Positions 32,609 through 45,557 of a stretch of 64,000 bases of DNA are shown here, in pieces. Each line of letters opens with the position of its first letter. Positions within the stretch are counted from its first letter, which is position 1. The DNA is from Siphonodentalium dalli (Eukaryota; Mollusca; Scaphopoda; Gadilida; Siphonodentaliidae), in NCBI GenBank assembly GCA_032622095.1, contig CP136064.1, positions 256,535,863 through 256,599,862 of the forward strand, given 5' to 3'. Made by a program: the position numbers and the translations under genes. The notes beneath the pieces are model-generated. The model was not told the origin of the DNA, did no database searches, and was given only the letters and a program-made list of their open reading frames with translations.

Positions 32609-33712
32609 TTAGAGCACAAGAATAGTTCTTTACCAGAATAAATCGAGTCGGAGACGAGATTTATTCTGGTAAAGAACTATTCGCGTGCTCTGACCTACTT
32701 AGAGCACAATTGACCGCACATAATGCGATTATCTCGAAATACGCAATTGATCGTGCGTTGAACACAACGTACAATCCGTGCGCTGGCCGAGATGAACACA
32801 ATGACCCGTTAGCCACACCAATCATCGTGATTACCCATGCAGTGAATGTGAATGTGAATAAATATGTCCGAAGCGACACGGATTAACGTGTGACGCGTTT
32901 TTCACAAAACAATTAGTCACTCGCAGATGTGTTTGGAAAGTCAAATGTGGAAGTCGCATGATTGTGTCTTACTATTATTATATACATTGTATAAGTGGAT
33001 AATGAATTCCGAAGAAGTCTGTGTGTCAGAATGATGACATGGAATTTGGACCTGTAACCAACAACCAACTACTTTTTGCCAAAGGTAATGCTGCACATCA
33101 TTATTATGTGACAAACGTGTCGCCTTTTCAAGAAACTGTTTTGAAATTACTACCATAATAGTCCATTGGTTCCTCCATATTCTCCAGATACAAGTTCTGT
33201 TGTTTGTTATATCGGATATATGGAGCGCTATAATGTGAAGTGGTGATTGTTGGATTATTGGATATATTTGTGGTAAATTACACCCAATTCCCAAGGCTGA
33301 CAAACTAATATTTCAGTGATATCCCATTGTTCGAGACGCGCCACTCTTAACAAACAAATCGCGCGGTCGTTTCAATGTAGCTTCAGTTATTATACAAGAG
33401 GACGTGCATCCCCCACCCGCACTCCCCTTATACGCCGTCCCTATATATGTGCCTGCTTATTATATTAGGGGTTCATAAATAGTAACGGCGTATAATGGCA
33501 GTGTGTTTGGGGGAAGCAGAGCGCTGTTCGTGCCCCTGTCGCCTCTGGTAATTGAAGCTACTTCGAAGCGACCGTGCGATTTGTCTGTTGTGAGTTGAGT
33601 GTGCCTAACAATGGGGTAATCATTGAACTATTCATTCGCCAGCCTTGGGAATCGGTGTGCTTTACCAAAAATCAGGGAACGATTGCAACAATGGGATTGT
33701 GCTCTAAGTTCT
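32609..33712. mobile_element. MITE with TTAGAGCACAA ends and foldback head, split by an insertion (copy 1)
   Basis: The left end TTAGAGCACAAGAATAG and right end ATTGTGCTCTAA are inverted. The left part is a palindrome (about 32611-32691) with tip CGAG-TC-GGA-GA-CGAG. A second copy at 62437-62842 is colinear except for about 685 bp present only here, between roughly 32884 and 33568. Confidence 0.75.
33330..33615. repeat. Large palindrome inside the split MITE
   Basis: ACAAATCGCGCGGTCGTTTC and its approximate inverse at 33575-33595, AGCTTCAGTTAT and AATTGAAGCT, and TTATACGCCGT with its inverse, form nested inverted pairs. The left arm appears to be an inverted copy of MITE sequence that continues beyond 33570. 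Confidence 0.65.
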
Positions 33713-35339
33713 AGTTAGAACTCTCATATATTTCGTACACCATAGTCCAGTCCGAGGTATCGTTATCACTCACCCATGCAACAAGCATGTCTTCAATGTC
33801 ATAGCTTGCACGCTCAATAGATAATTGACTCTGTGGATGGCGATATTTCCCATGCACTATATACCACAAGCTCTTAATTCAGACATTATTTTAGCAGTGA
33901 CTTCTGAACCATTGTCACGCTGTGGCGCGCCGAACAGAAGAAATATATCCAAGTTGATACGCAACATCACAAGCTCTTTTCGATGTCAACGACCTATGCA
34001 GAATGTTATTAGATGGTCCTGATACACCATTATCCACTTACAAGAACAATGTGGTAGCAACTGCATGTCGATAAGGTCAACTAGCTAGGTCACGAGATAA
34101 AATAATCTGTAGATAAGATTGGCCTGACCACCACACCTTTGGTTGCAGGCCTAACACGTTTCCGCTAATCAACGCACACTGTCTTGAACAGTTCACTGCG
34201 TCTCTGGTCATGTTTGAACATTTCTTCTGTAATTCCTTTAAAGTGATGTGAAACACACCGGTAGGGTGATCAAGTAGAAATTGATGATAATATTGCTCAA
34301 AGCAGTTATTGTTTACAAATATTAAATCCAAACTGACTAAGAACCGTCATTATTATATATTAATTAAATTCAGTGACTCTCGATGGCTAAATCATTTTCG
34401 TTACTTTATCGCCGATAGTTGCGTCACGAATCGCGAAGTAAATATTTACAATTGAGAGTAGTTCAGATGATGTTCTCTATGGAGTGGTACGGTATATTTG
34501 TTTTATATTTTCGGCGGTGTAGTAGAATGCTACATTCCTCCAGTTGACCTAGTGCCTCAATACTAACTTAACAGTTTAACACACCTGAAAAAGTCCATAA
34601 TATGTGTTTAACATTCGATCACGACCGCCGTGGCCAGTGACATTGTGGATAACTGAGCACGTTCTATAACATCAAACGTCTCCTCAATGTGAACAAAGTA
34701 CAGTATATTATTGTTAACTGTTTACTGTGCTGTGGTGTTGTTCAATAAAACAATGAGCTTTAGTCATATGTTTCATCTTCATTTGAAGTTATTGGACTGT
34801 TCACGGGACGTGGAGTATTATTTTAAGGCGAATTTACGTTTCTTATCGTTTATAGCAATATGCTAAATGCTTTGTGCCCCTTTAATACTGTCATTAAGAA
34901 TATGCATGCCAAAGTTGTAGATCTAGGTAGAATTTTCGATTAGCGGGAACTGATGGGTTCACGACATACAAGTTAAATATTAGCATATATATATATCATT
35001 ATATATGACAACCTGTACCAACTTTATCCGACAGTATATAGTTTGATAATTGGTATAACATAGGTAGGGGTATATATTCCCCATTCGTATGGTTGTATTT
35101 AGGCTACACGTAGTGGTGATCAGTTGAAAACTATCATAATTGGGTGGACGGATGCATGGGGTTCTCGGCCATTTGGCGACGTAACGCATGGGATACGATC
35201 CCCCAATTGGGGGGGGGGGGGGGCTATAGCTTCGGGTCTGACCATTGCATATCTCCCCGAAGGGGGGGGGGGGGTCCACCCTGCGTTAGTGTAGTTGTAT
35301 CTATTACGTTATAGGCATATATGACTATATTGGCCCGTG
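33713..35339. other. Unassigned region with G-runs near 35210-35275
   Basis: Mostly featureless. Two G-runs of 14 or more bases (35210-35223 and 35262-35273) sit in a stretch resembling a MITE end (GGTCCACCCTGCG), but I could not pair it with another end. Confidence 0.45.
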
Positions 35340-35760
35340 CCACACCGTATAGCTAATATCGGTATTGAAGGGGTTAATGAAACCAGTCAATTTTCACAGA
35401 ATACACCCTGTTATCGTCCCGCAACTGGACGAAATAAAAAAAAATCATTCCCGGCCACTGACACCGTGACGAGGAACTGATTGGCCAGTCTCAGACAGAC
35501 TTGGACAAACGCGCGTCACTATATAGCTGTAACCAATATGTGCATTCAAGGAGTTAATAAAACCTGCCTTGAACGACACAGAAAGTCGATTCGCACAGGA
35601 AACACTTGGTCAACTTCAAGCAACTGCAAGATATACAAAATACCTGCATACGGGTCCGTGGGGCGCCTCGGCAGTCGTGGCTATACTAATTGAAAATCGC
35701 AATACAATGTATCGTTATTAAGGGGTTAATATAAACCGGCCGTGGACAACTAATACCCCA
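35340..35760. repeat. Degenerate 170-180-bp tandem repeat, three units
   Basis: The word AAGG(G/A)GTTAAT with a following AAACC recurs at about 35366, 35547 and 35720. The intervening sequence is only loosely similar. Confidence 0.55.
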
Positions 35761-36173
35761 AGTCGTGCACGACAGCAGCACTCCCATGGATATTTTCGTC
35801 AAAGACAACTGATAAATTGCGCGCGGGTCGACTAATTCAACGCTAAATATTAATTATCTTGTCTAGTGGGGTAACCCACTTCAGATTTCACGATGAGTTT
35901 TGTTTTGTTTTGTTTTGAGCATTTTCCAGATCGGTAGAAAACATATCAGGGACGTGGTGGCGACACGGGAGAAGGGGCGGGGTAGTTGTAAATTGCAAAT
36001 CCCAGATATAAAATTACACCCATCCCCAAAGGGAAATTGTCCCATTCTGTCAAATCCGTATCCGTGAATATATATAGTGTTCATATATTGATCGATTCAG
36101 ATATTTTTATGTTGCCGGTTCATCACTTGTGTAGAAACTCACGATATAATACGATCCCACGCTATTTTGTTTT
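35761..36173. other. Unassigned spacer
   Basis: A TTTTG microsatellite at 35898-35917 and a short palindrome GTGGGGTAACCCAC at 35866 are the only features seen. Confidence 0.5.
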
Positions 36174-38594
36174 ACACTAATTTCAGTATTGAACACTGCC
36201 GTTCAGTCCGTGTTCGCTTCTCTTGAACATATGTGTTCAATGTGAGACCACGGGCATGGTCATTAATCATTCACGCTTAACTAATGGCATGCGATCCCAC
36301 TGGACTGTCTGCATTGAGTTCTCTTAACAAAATAGCATGTAGCGTCGTCTTTTGAAACATGATATCCTTCCACGCAACTGGCATTAATTTTGGTTTGAAT
36401 ATCTGTGTAGTTTAATGTATATGGATGGACAAAGCCTTCACATTAATGGAACCAAGTCAGTTGCGCCATTCTGTGGCGTTAGATTAAAGGTTCGAAACAT
36501 AGTTGGTATTTACAGGGTCTTTACTGACAAGAGACAGGGTCAAGTTTATCAATACAGCATGCACTATGCATGGTAAGTACCGGTATATATGTAATCGTCA
36601 TCATAATTATCAGCATATGTGTTTATGTATATATTTATCTAAAAACATGCAAAGTTAAAATTTGACAATTCAGTTGAGGACATTAGTTGGACATTTCGCA
36701 CCCAATTGTGGTTGAAATTGTTCTAATTTTTTTGTTTGATATTCCGTCCAGATATTAGTGGGGAATATGCTGATATCGGTTGATTTTTTGATAATAAGTG
36801 AGTGTCTCATTCATGCAAGTACTGTTTAAAACTTCTGTGAACTTTGTCATCAGCATTCTCACGGTTAATTTTCTCGCAAAAACAAAACAAAAACACTTGA
36901 GGTCATTGGGGAATATTTGGTGTCACATATATATTAAATTTGATTATATTAGTAGATCTCCAATAAAAATATATTGATGTGCCGGTTATTCATACATGGA
37001 TCATTGCTAAATAGCCCAATACATTTTCTAAACTATAGTTAACGTGTGCTGTTCCACCGTTCTAATTGGTGATGTTAGCATGTGGCCAAACACTGAAAGA
37101 AATAATGTTTTATAATTTCGGAAGCGGTGTTGACTGGTGTCTTTGAATTGGTAGGTATTAATATCAGGATATCATAATATGATTGTAAAGCCGGGAAACT
37201 CGGAAAAAAGTGCTGGGTGGTAAGATCGCATCCTAATAGCATCCAGAATTGGAAAACTAATATTCTAATATATTAAATTATTCTTTCTTTCAGGAGCTGC
37301 ATATAGAGCATCGATCGAATATCAGCGGAAACTTTGGGCACAACATATACGGATGCTACAAACTACTCACGTTGGGTGTAGCTGAATTACCAGAAATTAT
37401 GTGACCGTAGAAATGTCTATTGCTATATTAGCTAGCACCGTCAATAAATTCTAGTGACTGTTAATCCATTACTGCATGGTGTCAGCTGGTGCCAAAAATC
37501 GAGAAAGTTCAACAGGAACCGGCGCAGAAATACATCGCACATTCAATGTTAAAAGATTTGTGGACTAATGTGTGTGACTAATTCCGATAGTTCAAAGAAT
37601 TGGACCTAAGATGATAAACCTCACGTCTAGCCTTACCTAAAACAAGGTAACTGTGATGCACTGTCCGAGATGTAAGGTTGACAGTTTGTTATTAATTCAG
37701 TGGTTGAAGGATATTCCAGATGTTCAGGATGTTCATTCGGCCAACTGGATTTCGTGCCAAATTAATACTGTTGCCAATGCTGACCAACACGGCATGGATG
37801 TTTTTGGATGCGGATTATTCAAGTAAACGTATAGACTGTTGTGCCATTGATTCATCGGCTTATCAGTCTTATTAAATGTTATTTTACCTATATAATACTC
37901 ACATTTTAATTAGGTTGAATGACCTTATTACCCAACAATTACATCAGCATTTCATAAATATACATGCTTCTGTATGGAACAGTTGCATTATATTTAAATT
38001 ATTAGCGATAGCTTCAGCTTGTTCTCAGTAATCATACATTAATAACCACAAACGTATTGGGCCAGTTAATATGTATTAGATGTGCACAGGAGAAGAATGG
38101 CACTAAGACTGTTAAAGTGTGACTACAGACTGTTCACAATTTCTCACCCATTTTATATTGAATTTGATCTCGCGTTTGCGAAGCCTTGTGTTCGTGTATA
38201 TGAAGCATGCTAGTATTTAAATTTAGTTATTTTGAGAAACACGTGTGTTCAGATTTTGTTGTTTGAACACATATAAGTGTTCAAAAGCTGTTGCAGTGTT
38301 CCGAATCCGAACACATCAAGCGTTCACATATTTCGTTCATATATTAAGCGTTCACATATTTCGAACACTCAAGTTCAAAATCTGAACATGATGTGTTCAA
38401 AACTGAACGCTTATATGCATTCATAAATTGAACACATCCATTCAATTCATTGAACACATGCGTTCAAATCTGAACACCGGGGACCGTTCAGAGTAATTGA
38501 ACACTTCTGTTCTAAATTGAACACTGAACAGTGTTAATTATCTGTTGCATTTTTGGCGTTCAAATTTGAACACTTTTATTTACAGTGTATATAA
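36174..38594. mobile_element. Possible 2.4-kb element with GTTCA/TGAAC palindromic ends
   Basis: The right end (38230-38592) contains more than fifteen GTTCA or TGAAC words, many in facing pairs, and finishes TTTATTTACAGTGTA. The left end near 36174-36240 is a shorter, weaker match (TTTACACTAATTTCAG then GAACACTG). The pairing of these two ends is an inference. Confidence 0.45.
36421..36576 (+). CDS. Possible short exon or 51-codon frame, unrecognised
   Basis: The frame starts MDGQSLHINGTKSVAPFCGV and runs to HYAW; the last codon overlaps a consensus donor ATG-GTAAGTACC at 36571. It sits inside the GTTCA-ended candidate element. A second 56-codon frame, MHCPRCKVDSLLLIQW..., lies at 37656-37826. 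Neither has a family I recognise and their splice phases do not obviously join. Confidence 0.22.
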   Translation: MDGQSLHINGTKSVAPFCGVRLKVRNIVGIYRVFTDKRQGQVYQYSMHYAW

Positions 38595-39428
38595 TGGCCT
38601 TGATTATTATCGACGATTAATTGAACAGTTCAACGCTCACCAGCAATTATTAATGATAATGCGTTCTTGCATGAGCAAATATGAACCATGGGTATGATGG
38701 TATCTAACATCTAACATGCTTCTTATTACATACACACTCATACAGTTTCTAGAGACATCAATGCGTTTCTGAAGGGGTCATACCAATGAAGACAGTGCAT
38801 GCGGAAGGTTATATGGTCATTTTCAGCGCAGTCGCAAACAATCAGACTTAAAGGCACGTGAGGCCTTGGTTGTCGAAAATATTCATATTTGTTCCAATCA
38901 CCGTAAACAGAAAAAAACAGTAAAACGCATAGTTTCGTTCATATATACCATGACCATCGCGTAAACAGCATGTTATCATAAAGACCTACTATATTGTACC
39001 TAAGCAAGAGCCTGATTGTGTTACAGAAGACAGCACAATGCTACTGGCTAATCACACACAAATGGCATAAACGCTCTTTATTAGTTCCATATCAGGAATT
39101 CACCCACAAAGAACGCTCTTTATGTTTACCATCATAATATAAACAAACATCAGAAAAGTAACTTTTTATGCTTTTGTTTACATAACAATGGTCAACCATA
39201 TGACAATAACATACTGTTTATGCGATATTTCTTATTTGTATACGGACAAAGACTGTCTACATTTTGATGTTCTTTCTGTTTGTGGCGGTTTTTGACGGTT
39301 GGAAATATTTTCACAGGATACCCACCGCCAAGGCCAACCGTACCTTTAAACAGTCTGTTAAATGTTGATGCCTAGTGTACGGCAATTTGAATTGTGGCTG
39401 TCAACACATTTGATCGATATTTATTTAA

Positions 39429-40260
39429 AAAATGGATGTTGATTTTGTTGCGTTCCTTAGAGTCTGGATGCAAGACGTTGGTCTGACATAAAAATGCCAG
39501 ACCAACTGGCATCAATTACTCCATGGAACGCAACGAAATCAAAATCCATTTCTTAAATTTACACTCATCCGAGCCAACTAGCAGTTTAAAAGAGCTTTAA
39601 CCCTTTACCCAACAGAAGGGCCCTGTGCCAATGCATTCTCTTATATATGCGAGTCGACCATAGGTCGCCTCGCATATATAAGAGAATGCATTGGCTTAAC
39701 ATATTAAAAATTATAAAATTGTCAAAGAATGTAGAATTTTTTTTTTTTAGGCCAATGCATTCTCTTATATATGCGAGGCGACCTATGGTCGACTCGCATA
39801 TATAAGAGAATGCATTGGCACAGGGCATAACTGTAACTATCACAATGTGGTCAAAGAGCCGGTTCCAATGATACCCATATTTGTATGGTTCTATTGAGAC
39901 AGACCGAAGATAATTTAGGCTGTTGAAGCTTTATTTGGCCGGTTTTGGCCGGTTTGTTGGGTAAAGGGTTAAAAGAGCTTTAAGCGCCCATTTCCAATGT
40001 TATTTGCGTAGCTTGTTGCAAGTTGCGTCCACTTAAGAAATGGATGTTGATTTTCTTGCGATCCAAAAAGTATGGATGCAAGTTGGCCTGACATTGCATG
40101 TTCCACACATAAAAATAACAGACCACATTACATCCATACTCTATGGAACGCAACAATCCATTTACATATATTTACACTCAACCGAGTCAGCTGGCAGATA
40201 CAAGAATATTAAGCGCCCATTTCCAACGTTATTCTCGTGACTTGATGCAAGTTATGTCTA
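39429..40260. repeat. Duplicated foldback unit, first copy split by hairpin MITE E
   Basis: AAATGGATGTTGATTTT...TTGCG and GGAACGCAACGAAATCAAAA pair across 39429-39555. The same arms recur at 40038-40162. Both copies continue into AAGCGCCCATTTCCAA (39981 and 40211). The piggyBac-like MITE lies in the first copy only, so the second copy serves as its empty site. Confidence 0.8.
39597..39972. mobile_element. piggyBac-like hairpin MITE, copy E
   Basis: TTAA occurs at 39597-39600 and 39969-39972, with CCCTTTACCCAACAGA and GTTGGGTAAAGGG inside. Both hairpins are intact and the spacer between them is the shortest of the family. A longer 15-bp direct repeat, TTAAAAGAGCTTTAA, lies at 39586-39600 and 39969-39983. 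Confidence 0.9.
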
Positions 40261-40480
40261 CAGAAACATGGATGAATGCAACAAGGGTCATAACCAGTGG
40301 CGGATCCCGAAAAATTGAATAGGGGGGGGCGCTAATTGGCCATATGATGCGAAGCATCATCCGAGCTGCGAAGCGACGAGGGGGGAGAGTGCGAGAGGGG
40401 GTCTCCCTCTCTTACTGGAGGGGGTCCAGGGGAACTCCCCCGGGAAAATTTTACAAAAATTGCACCAGAAACAAGCGTTT
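40261..40480. mobile_element. Solitary hAT-type end (CAGTGGCGGATCC)
   Basis: CAGTGGCGGATCCCG at 40291 is followed by a G-run, a hairpin GATGCGAAGCATC and G-rich sequence. This start is widespread in hAT MITEs of invertebrates. The opposite end was not found. Confidence 0.5.
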
Positions 40481-40789
40481 TCCTCAACTCTGAGCTCTAA
40501 TTTGATTAGTAAATAGCTGCCAGCAATAGCAACAATATCAATTATATAAATGAATATGCATATATGTTAAGTTAGCTGTAGCCATATAGTTCTACCCACA
40601 GCCCTTCTAACCTACTCGAGTGACATATACAATGCCCCACCAAACATGAATTGTCAGTTATCAGTGGGCTAGAGGAATGGAGGTTCTTGTATATGCCCAC
40701 AATTAATGTCCAAAGCTTGATTTGGGAAACATTTGACAAAATTTATCAAAACATACTATAATAACATTTACAAAGCTTCATAGTTCATC

Positions 40790-41310
40790 GAATGCTTATT
40801 AACTCCGGCAACTACACATTTTCAAGTCGTGTTACTCTGGCAAAATTCATCGGATCGAACACAAAATCTAATGACCTGTATTTTCATGCGAGTAATCGAT
40901 ATACGAAATTTGTCTGATAAAAAGTAAGATAACTATAACTAAAGTTATAATCTGTAAATCAAATCTGCAAATTTTAATGGACAAGGGCATTAACTCCGGT
41001 AAGAATGGGCGGACCACACACAAATTTGAACTTAACCTGTATTTCCATATGATTAATCCATATACCACATTTGATAACAACTATGACTAAAAGTTATCAC
41101 CCGGAAACCAAAATATGGGCCAAATTGTTAGTGATAAGGATCATAACTCCGATATAAATGTGCGGACCGAGCCATAATTCGAACTTGATTAGTGTCCCTT
41201 TACAAGTAGCCTCACATACAAATAGTTAATTCCTCTACTATTACTGAATATGTCACCCTGAAACCAGATGGGACGGATGCACAGACGGACCATTGGTCAT
41301 TTTATCTTCT
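40790..41310. repeat. Degenerate tandem repeat with TTAACTCCGGTAA, about three units
   Basis: (T/C)(A/T)TAACTCCG recurs at about 40798, 40989 and 41146, with ACCTGTATTT(T/C)CAT and GGCGGACC nearby. The last unit ends in GGACGGATGCACAGACGGAC. Confidence 0.65.
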
Positions 41311-41714
41311 GTCACGACAGTTGATTCAAGGTAAAATATGTACACTTGGTGCAAATTTAAATTATTCAGTTATCCAGTATACACTTATATAAAATGGTGA
41401 TGAGAATCATGAATGTTTTCTCCGTACTTTCAAACTACCATTCCCATGTCGTGTTTTGGTCTATCGTTGATTCATTACATAATGGCGACGCATAGATATG
41501 TTTGTTGGAAAATCGGCGGAAAGAAAGTTATATCAATTTTGGTGCTCCCTCTTCTGATCCCAATTCCTGACTTAAATGTTTTTTTTTATGTTTTGTTTAA
41601 TGGCATTGGAAACTGCGATATATAGGGGCTCATACCCATCTCTGTCCACCGAACCTTGTCTCCTGGATCTTTTTTTAGACCCCCTCCCCTGATAATTATA
41701 AAAAACTCAAATAG

Positions 41715-42530
41715 ATTTCCGGAAGCAAAATTTGAAAATGTTCACAAAGGTAACGCCGCTAAAGCGCATGAGATCCGTATACATATGAAGCTGTGTTATT
41801 TTGTCCTGTATAATAACAGTCACCTGGAATCGTATCAGAGCACGCGCTTAACGCAACGTACAGTGGCGCTCTCGTTAGGAAAAAGCAGAATTAAAACGTA
41901 ATCCCCAGAATTAATACAGAAATCACCACCTCGTCGTTAGTATTTACACAAATTACCCATTGCCACACATTATAATCGGATGAAAGCTATCTACATAGAA
42001 GTTGAGTGATCTAGATAAAAAAAATATGCTTCATATCTTGTGTCGGATGGCAAAATGTCATCAAAACACTTATTTACTGTGATTTGAGACTTCAGTTCTT
42101 TTAATTCTCCGCATTTTCTGTTCCAATTCCAAAGCTTAACAACAGTTGTTATTAGCGAAGACCGAAACAAAATCAAAACTCAGTTCCGGTTGTACCGCCA
42201 TGTTCCGGACAATTCACAAAAAAATGAAGGAAATAATTGAAATTGAATTGAAAAAGATGGTGATTATCATGTTGGCAGCATGTATATGATTCAACAACAA
42301 TATAATTGTTAGTAGTGTAGCGCTAATTATGAACTTCGACGTGATGAATTATTCAACTTCGTCTTTTCAACGGCGGTTAGTTCAAAATTATCTAATGCTG
42401 ATCAGTGCTGATTACCAGGTTACCGATGATTAAGTTTGGCCAATTGTGAATTCAACGAATATAGATACATAAAGCGCAGTTTAACTTGAATACGAATACT
42501 GCTAGTTTGGTAAAAGTAACATGACTCTTG
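41715..42530 (+). repeat. Dispersed roughly 0.8-kb repeat, copy 1 (pair with 48165-49150)
   Basis: CATGAGATCCGTATAC, CAGAGCACGCGCTTAACG, AGCTTAACAACAGTTGT and TAGTTCAAAATTATCT occur in the same order in both copies. Each copy also has private insertions. No open frame is shared, so I call it a non-coding repeat of unknown class. Confidence 0.75.
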
Positions 42531-43165
42531 ATTTTGATCAAAGTCAAAGAGATACTAGTTAAGAATAATGCGAAATTATTCAATTTATTGAGAAATATTG
42601 TCATGCATTGGTACTTTTGTATTTGTAATTAAGGGTGAGGTCAAGTGACAAATTATGAATGAGTATTTTCATGCAAATCGCCGGGGGGGATCTGTATGAA
42701 GAAGTTATCCGTGGAACAAAGGAGGTATACCAATTGAAGAGGCATACCATTTAACTGTCGGGTGCGTTGGTAAATTACATTTGTTTTCCATAAATTTATT
42801 TTGAGAATTTTATTTTAGAATTATAACACTTGACATACTTTAAAAAAATCAATATACAATTGAAAAATAAATACACCAAATTTATAATGGAACAAGTTTC
42901 AAGCGGATCCGACAAATAAATACCTAATGTTTTCAATACCACATCAAGTCACACTCAGACATATTTGCAACTCTGTAACTTTTGCTCCGCAGATTTGCAT
43001 GGAATCACTTGACCTCCCCCTTGAATAATTTGAAAGTGAAAGCATCGATGGATGATTATTTTATTTTGTCGAGACATGTAAATCTTACTGCACAGTGGCA
43101 CTCTCTACTTGTCAATGATGTCGGTCACCAATCACGATCAAAATGTGTACATGTGCGCAGTTAGT
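42531..43165. other. Unassigned spacer
   Basis: The end of this stretch (about 43045-43110) shares GACATGTAAATCTTAC...ACAGTGGC with 52470-52520. Nothing else was recognised. Confidence 0.45.
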
Positions 43166-43619
43166 CTGTGCACAGGAGTTTGGAATTTGGTCAAAACCCC
43201 TCTTTTATTGGCGGAACCACCACCCGGGACCAAATGTCACGGAAGGAACGAAACAACAAATTGTTGCCACCCATTTTGAACTCAACTGTATTCCTACAAA
43301 AAATATATTTTCACTAGAAACTTTTGGTACCTCTTACACCTTAGATGCCAATCTACAACATTCCATAGGTATATTTTTCCAGTTCTTCGAAAACCTCACT
43401 TTATTTCGGTAATGTATTGTAAATTCACCAACGAACACAAATCTGCGACTTCTTCATCACCTGTCTTAGAATCTGAGTAGCGGAACTAGTACGGAATATG
43501 CGAAAACTTTAAAACTATGATCCGGAGACGGATAGCACGAAAGTACCGTTTATAATTTCGAACATAGCTGCTGATTACATGTTTATTATAACACCGTACC
43601 GATGCACTGATCATCATGG

Positions 43620-44260
43620 ACTTTTTGATGGATGATAACATTGGCGTCTAGATGGGAGCGAATCATTTTGGGCTCATTTGCATAAAAACATGGCCGCTGG
43701 CAGACATCTTGGATTTAAGTGATAATACTAGATAAATCTGAATCAATAACACAGCCTAGAGCCTGAGTCGATGCTCCTATCATCACGAAATTTTTCATCG
43801 ATCATGACATTGATATATAGACGACACCGAGGCACCGAGACACCGAGGGCTTATTTGCATGAAAAACATGGCCGCCAACAGCCATCTTGGATTTCAAAAT
43901 TGCATCATTTAGCACGGGCAAGAGGTCGCAGTGTTGGTCCGATCATAATTAAATTTGTCACGGAGGTTGACATTGACATGTAGATGGGAAACGAGTCATT
44001 TTGGTGTGAATTCTCAAAGAAACATGGCCGCCGTCGGATTTCAGCGACAACACCGCATATATAATTAAATCAATAACACTGCCTAGAGCCTAGGCCTATG
44101 TAGATGAACCGATCATCGTGAAATTGTTCATGGGTCATGACATTGGTATCAAAATGAGAACGAATCATTGCTAGAGACTGTAACATTGGTGCGACCGTCG
44201 TGAAATTAGTCATAGAAACATGGCCGCCGTCGGATTTCAGCCACTCGTTTCATCGACCAT
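43620..44260. repeat. Degenerate 170-180-bp satellite with ACATGGCCGCC
   Basis: ACATGGCCGCC(A/G) recurs at about 43689, 43868, 44023 and 44218, with TGTAGATGGGAA and GAAAT(T)TGTCA words between. It is the same family as the regular array at 52650-53830. Confidence 0.7.
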
Positions 44261-44269
44261 GAAAGTTAC

Positions 44270-44692
44270 GCCGATGGGGTCATTGTCACAAGGCTCCGGT
44301 CACATTCGTAGCTAGTGTAGCCAGCTTATTTCACCGGCGATCATATTCGTAGTCAGCTTTTCTAATTCGTGGTTTATATTGCCAGAAATATGACGTCATC
44401 ACGTTCGTGACTAAAATGTCGACGTCATGCTCCAAAACTGACTTCGTTTATCAACTTATATTGGAATATAATTCGAGCATTCCAACGACATTGATCCGAA
44501 ACATCAGGTTATTAGATGAACTTATATCAAAACTAAATTCAAGTTGTTGTTCATCCATCAACTTAGAAAAATTAGATTAACCTGATCGTGTTCATTGAGG
44601 CTCGCCTGAATATGAAAAGCTGGCTACAAATGTGATCGCCATAAAAAAGCTTTTATCGGATCGCGGAGCCTTGTGACAATGACCCCATCAGC
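44270..44692. mobile_element. MITE, Mutator-like, copy 2, with 9-bp target duplication
   Basis: The ends GCCGATGGGGTCATTGTCAC and its inverse match copy 1 (869-1315), and the core is in the opposite orientation. GAAAGTTAC lies directly outside both ends (44261-44269 and 44693-44701). Confidence 0.88.
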
Positions 44693-45506
44693 GAAAGTTA
44701 CATTAAGTAATGTTTTTAATATTTTTTTGGTATTTTTGATTTTGAGAAAAACAATGCCGATGGTGGCTAGCTGTCTTGAATTTAAAAATTGAATTTCCAA
44801 TTCATGAGCACATGCTATATAATCGCATAAAGCCATTCTTTGAGAGTTTTGGTGCTGATTCGTTACGACACACGAGTCACGAATACTATTTATAGATCCT
44901 GGTACCGGTACAGTTGACAATACTTATAGTTGCTTATTAAATAAAATTTATGTTAGCGAGTTTATCACTAACTCAAATTTATAAACTAGTTATTCGGTAA
45001 ACCAGTTTGCATTACAACTTGCAAACGCACAAATAAAACGTATACTGTAAAGAATACGTAGGTTAATTTTGTGCTATTACATTAAAGAATCTTATTACAT
45101 TTTGTTACTGTATTTGGCATATTAATGGCGAGTTTTTGTACCCTACATTGACAATTTTGAATTTCGCGAAACTAAACACTCGTTCTATATATGCATGGCC
45201 AATATCGTTACCTAACTCAAGAAAAATGTCTTCTCTCATCAACTAAGACATATATTTGTTCGTCAGAACTAGTAAAAAACAGCATTTTATGTGGAAATAA
45301 TTCAGATATTCTGGCAACGAATCTGCACCAAAACGCACAAAGGAATCGCTTCATGCATAGGCATATATAGGCCTCCCCGTGAGTCTGTATATCTTTTTCT
45401 TCTACTTCGTGATATTCGACCAGTAATCAGTGGGTTGATTACTATTACTATTATATGATGGATATTTTAGGTCTATACAACGGAGCGCGACACAAGCTCA
45501 TATGGG

Positions 45507-45518
45507 GGGGGGGAGAGC

Positions 45519-45551
<33 letters not shown>

Positions 45552-45557
45552 AGAGAG
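45507..45557. repeat. (GA)n microsatellite flanked by GCTAGAGAG
   Basis: A G-run is followed by about fifteen GA units with GAGCTAGAGAG at both edges. Confidence 0.9.

Noticed and set aside
32941-33303. 120-codon minus-strand frame
   Set aside because: It lies in the insert of a split MITE and has no recognisable domain or codon bias that I can judge by eye.
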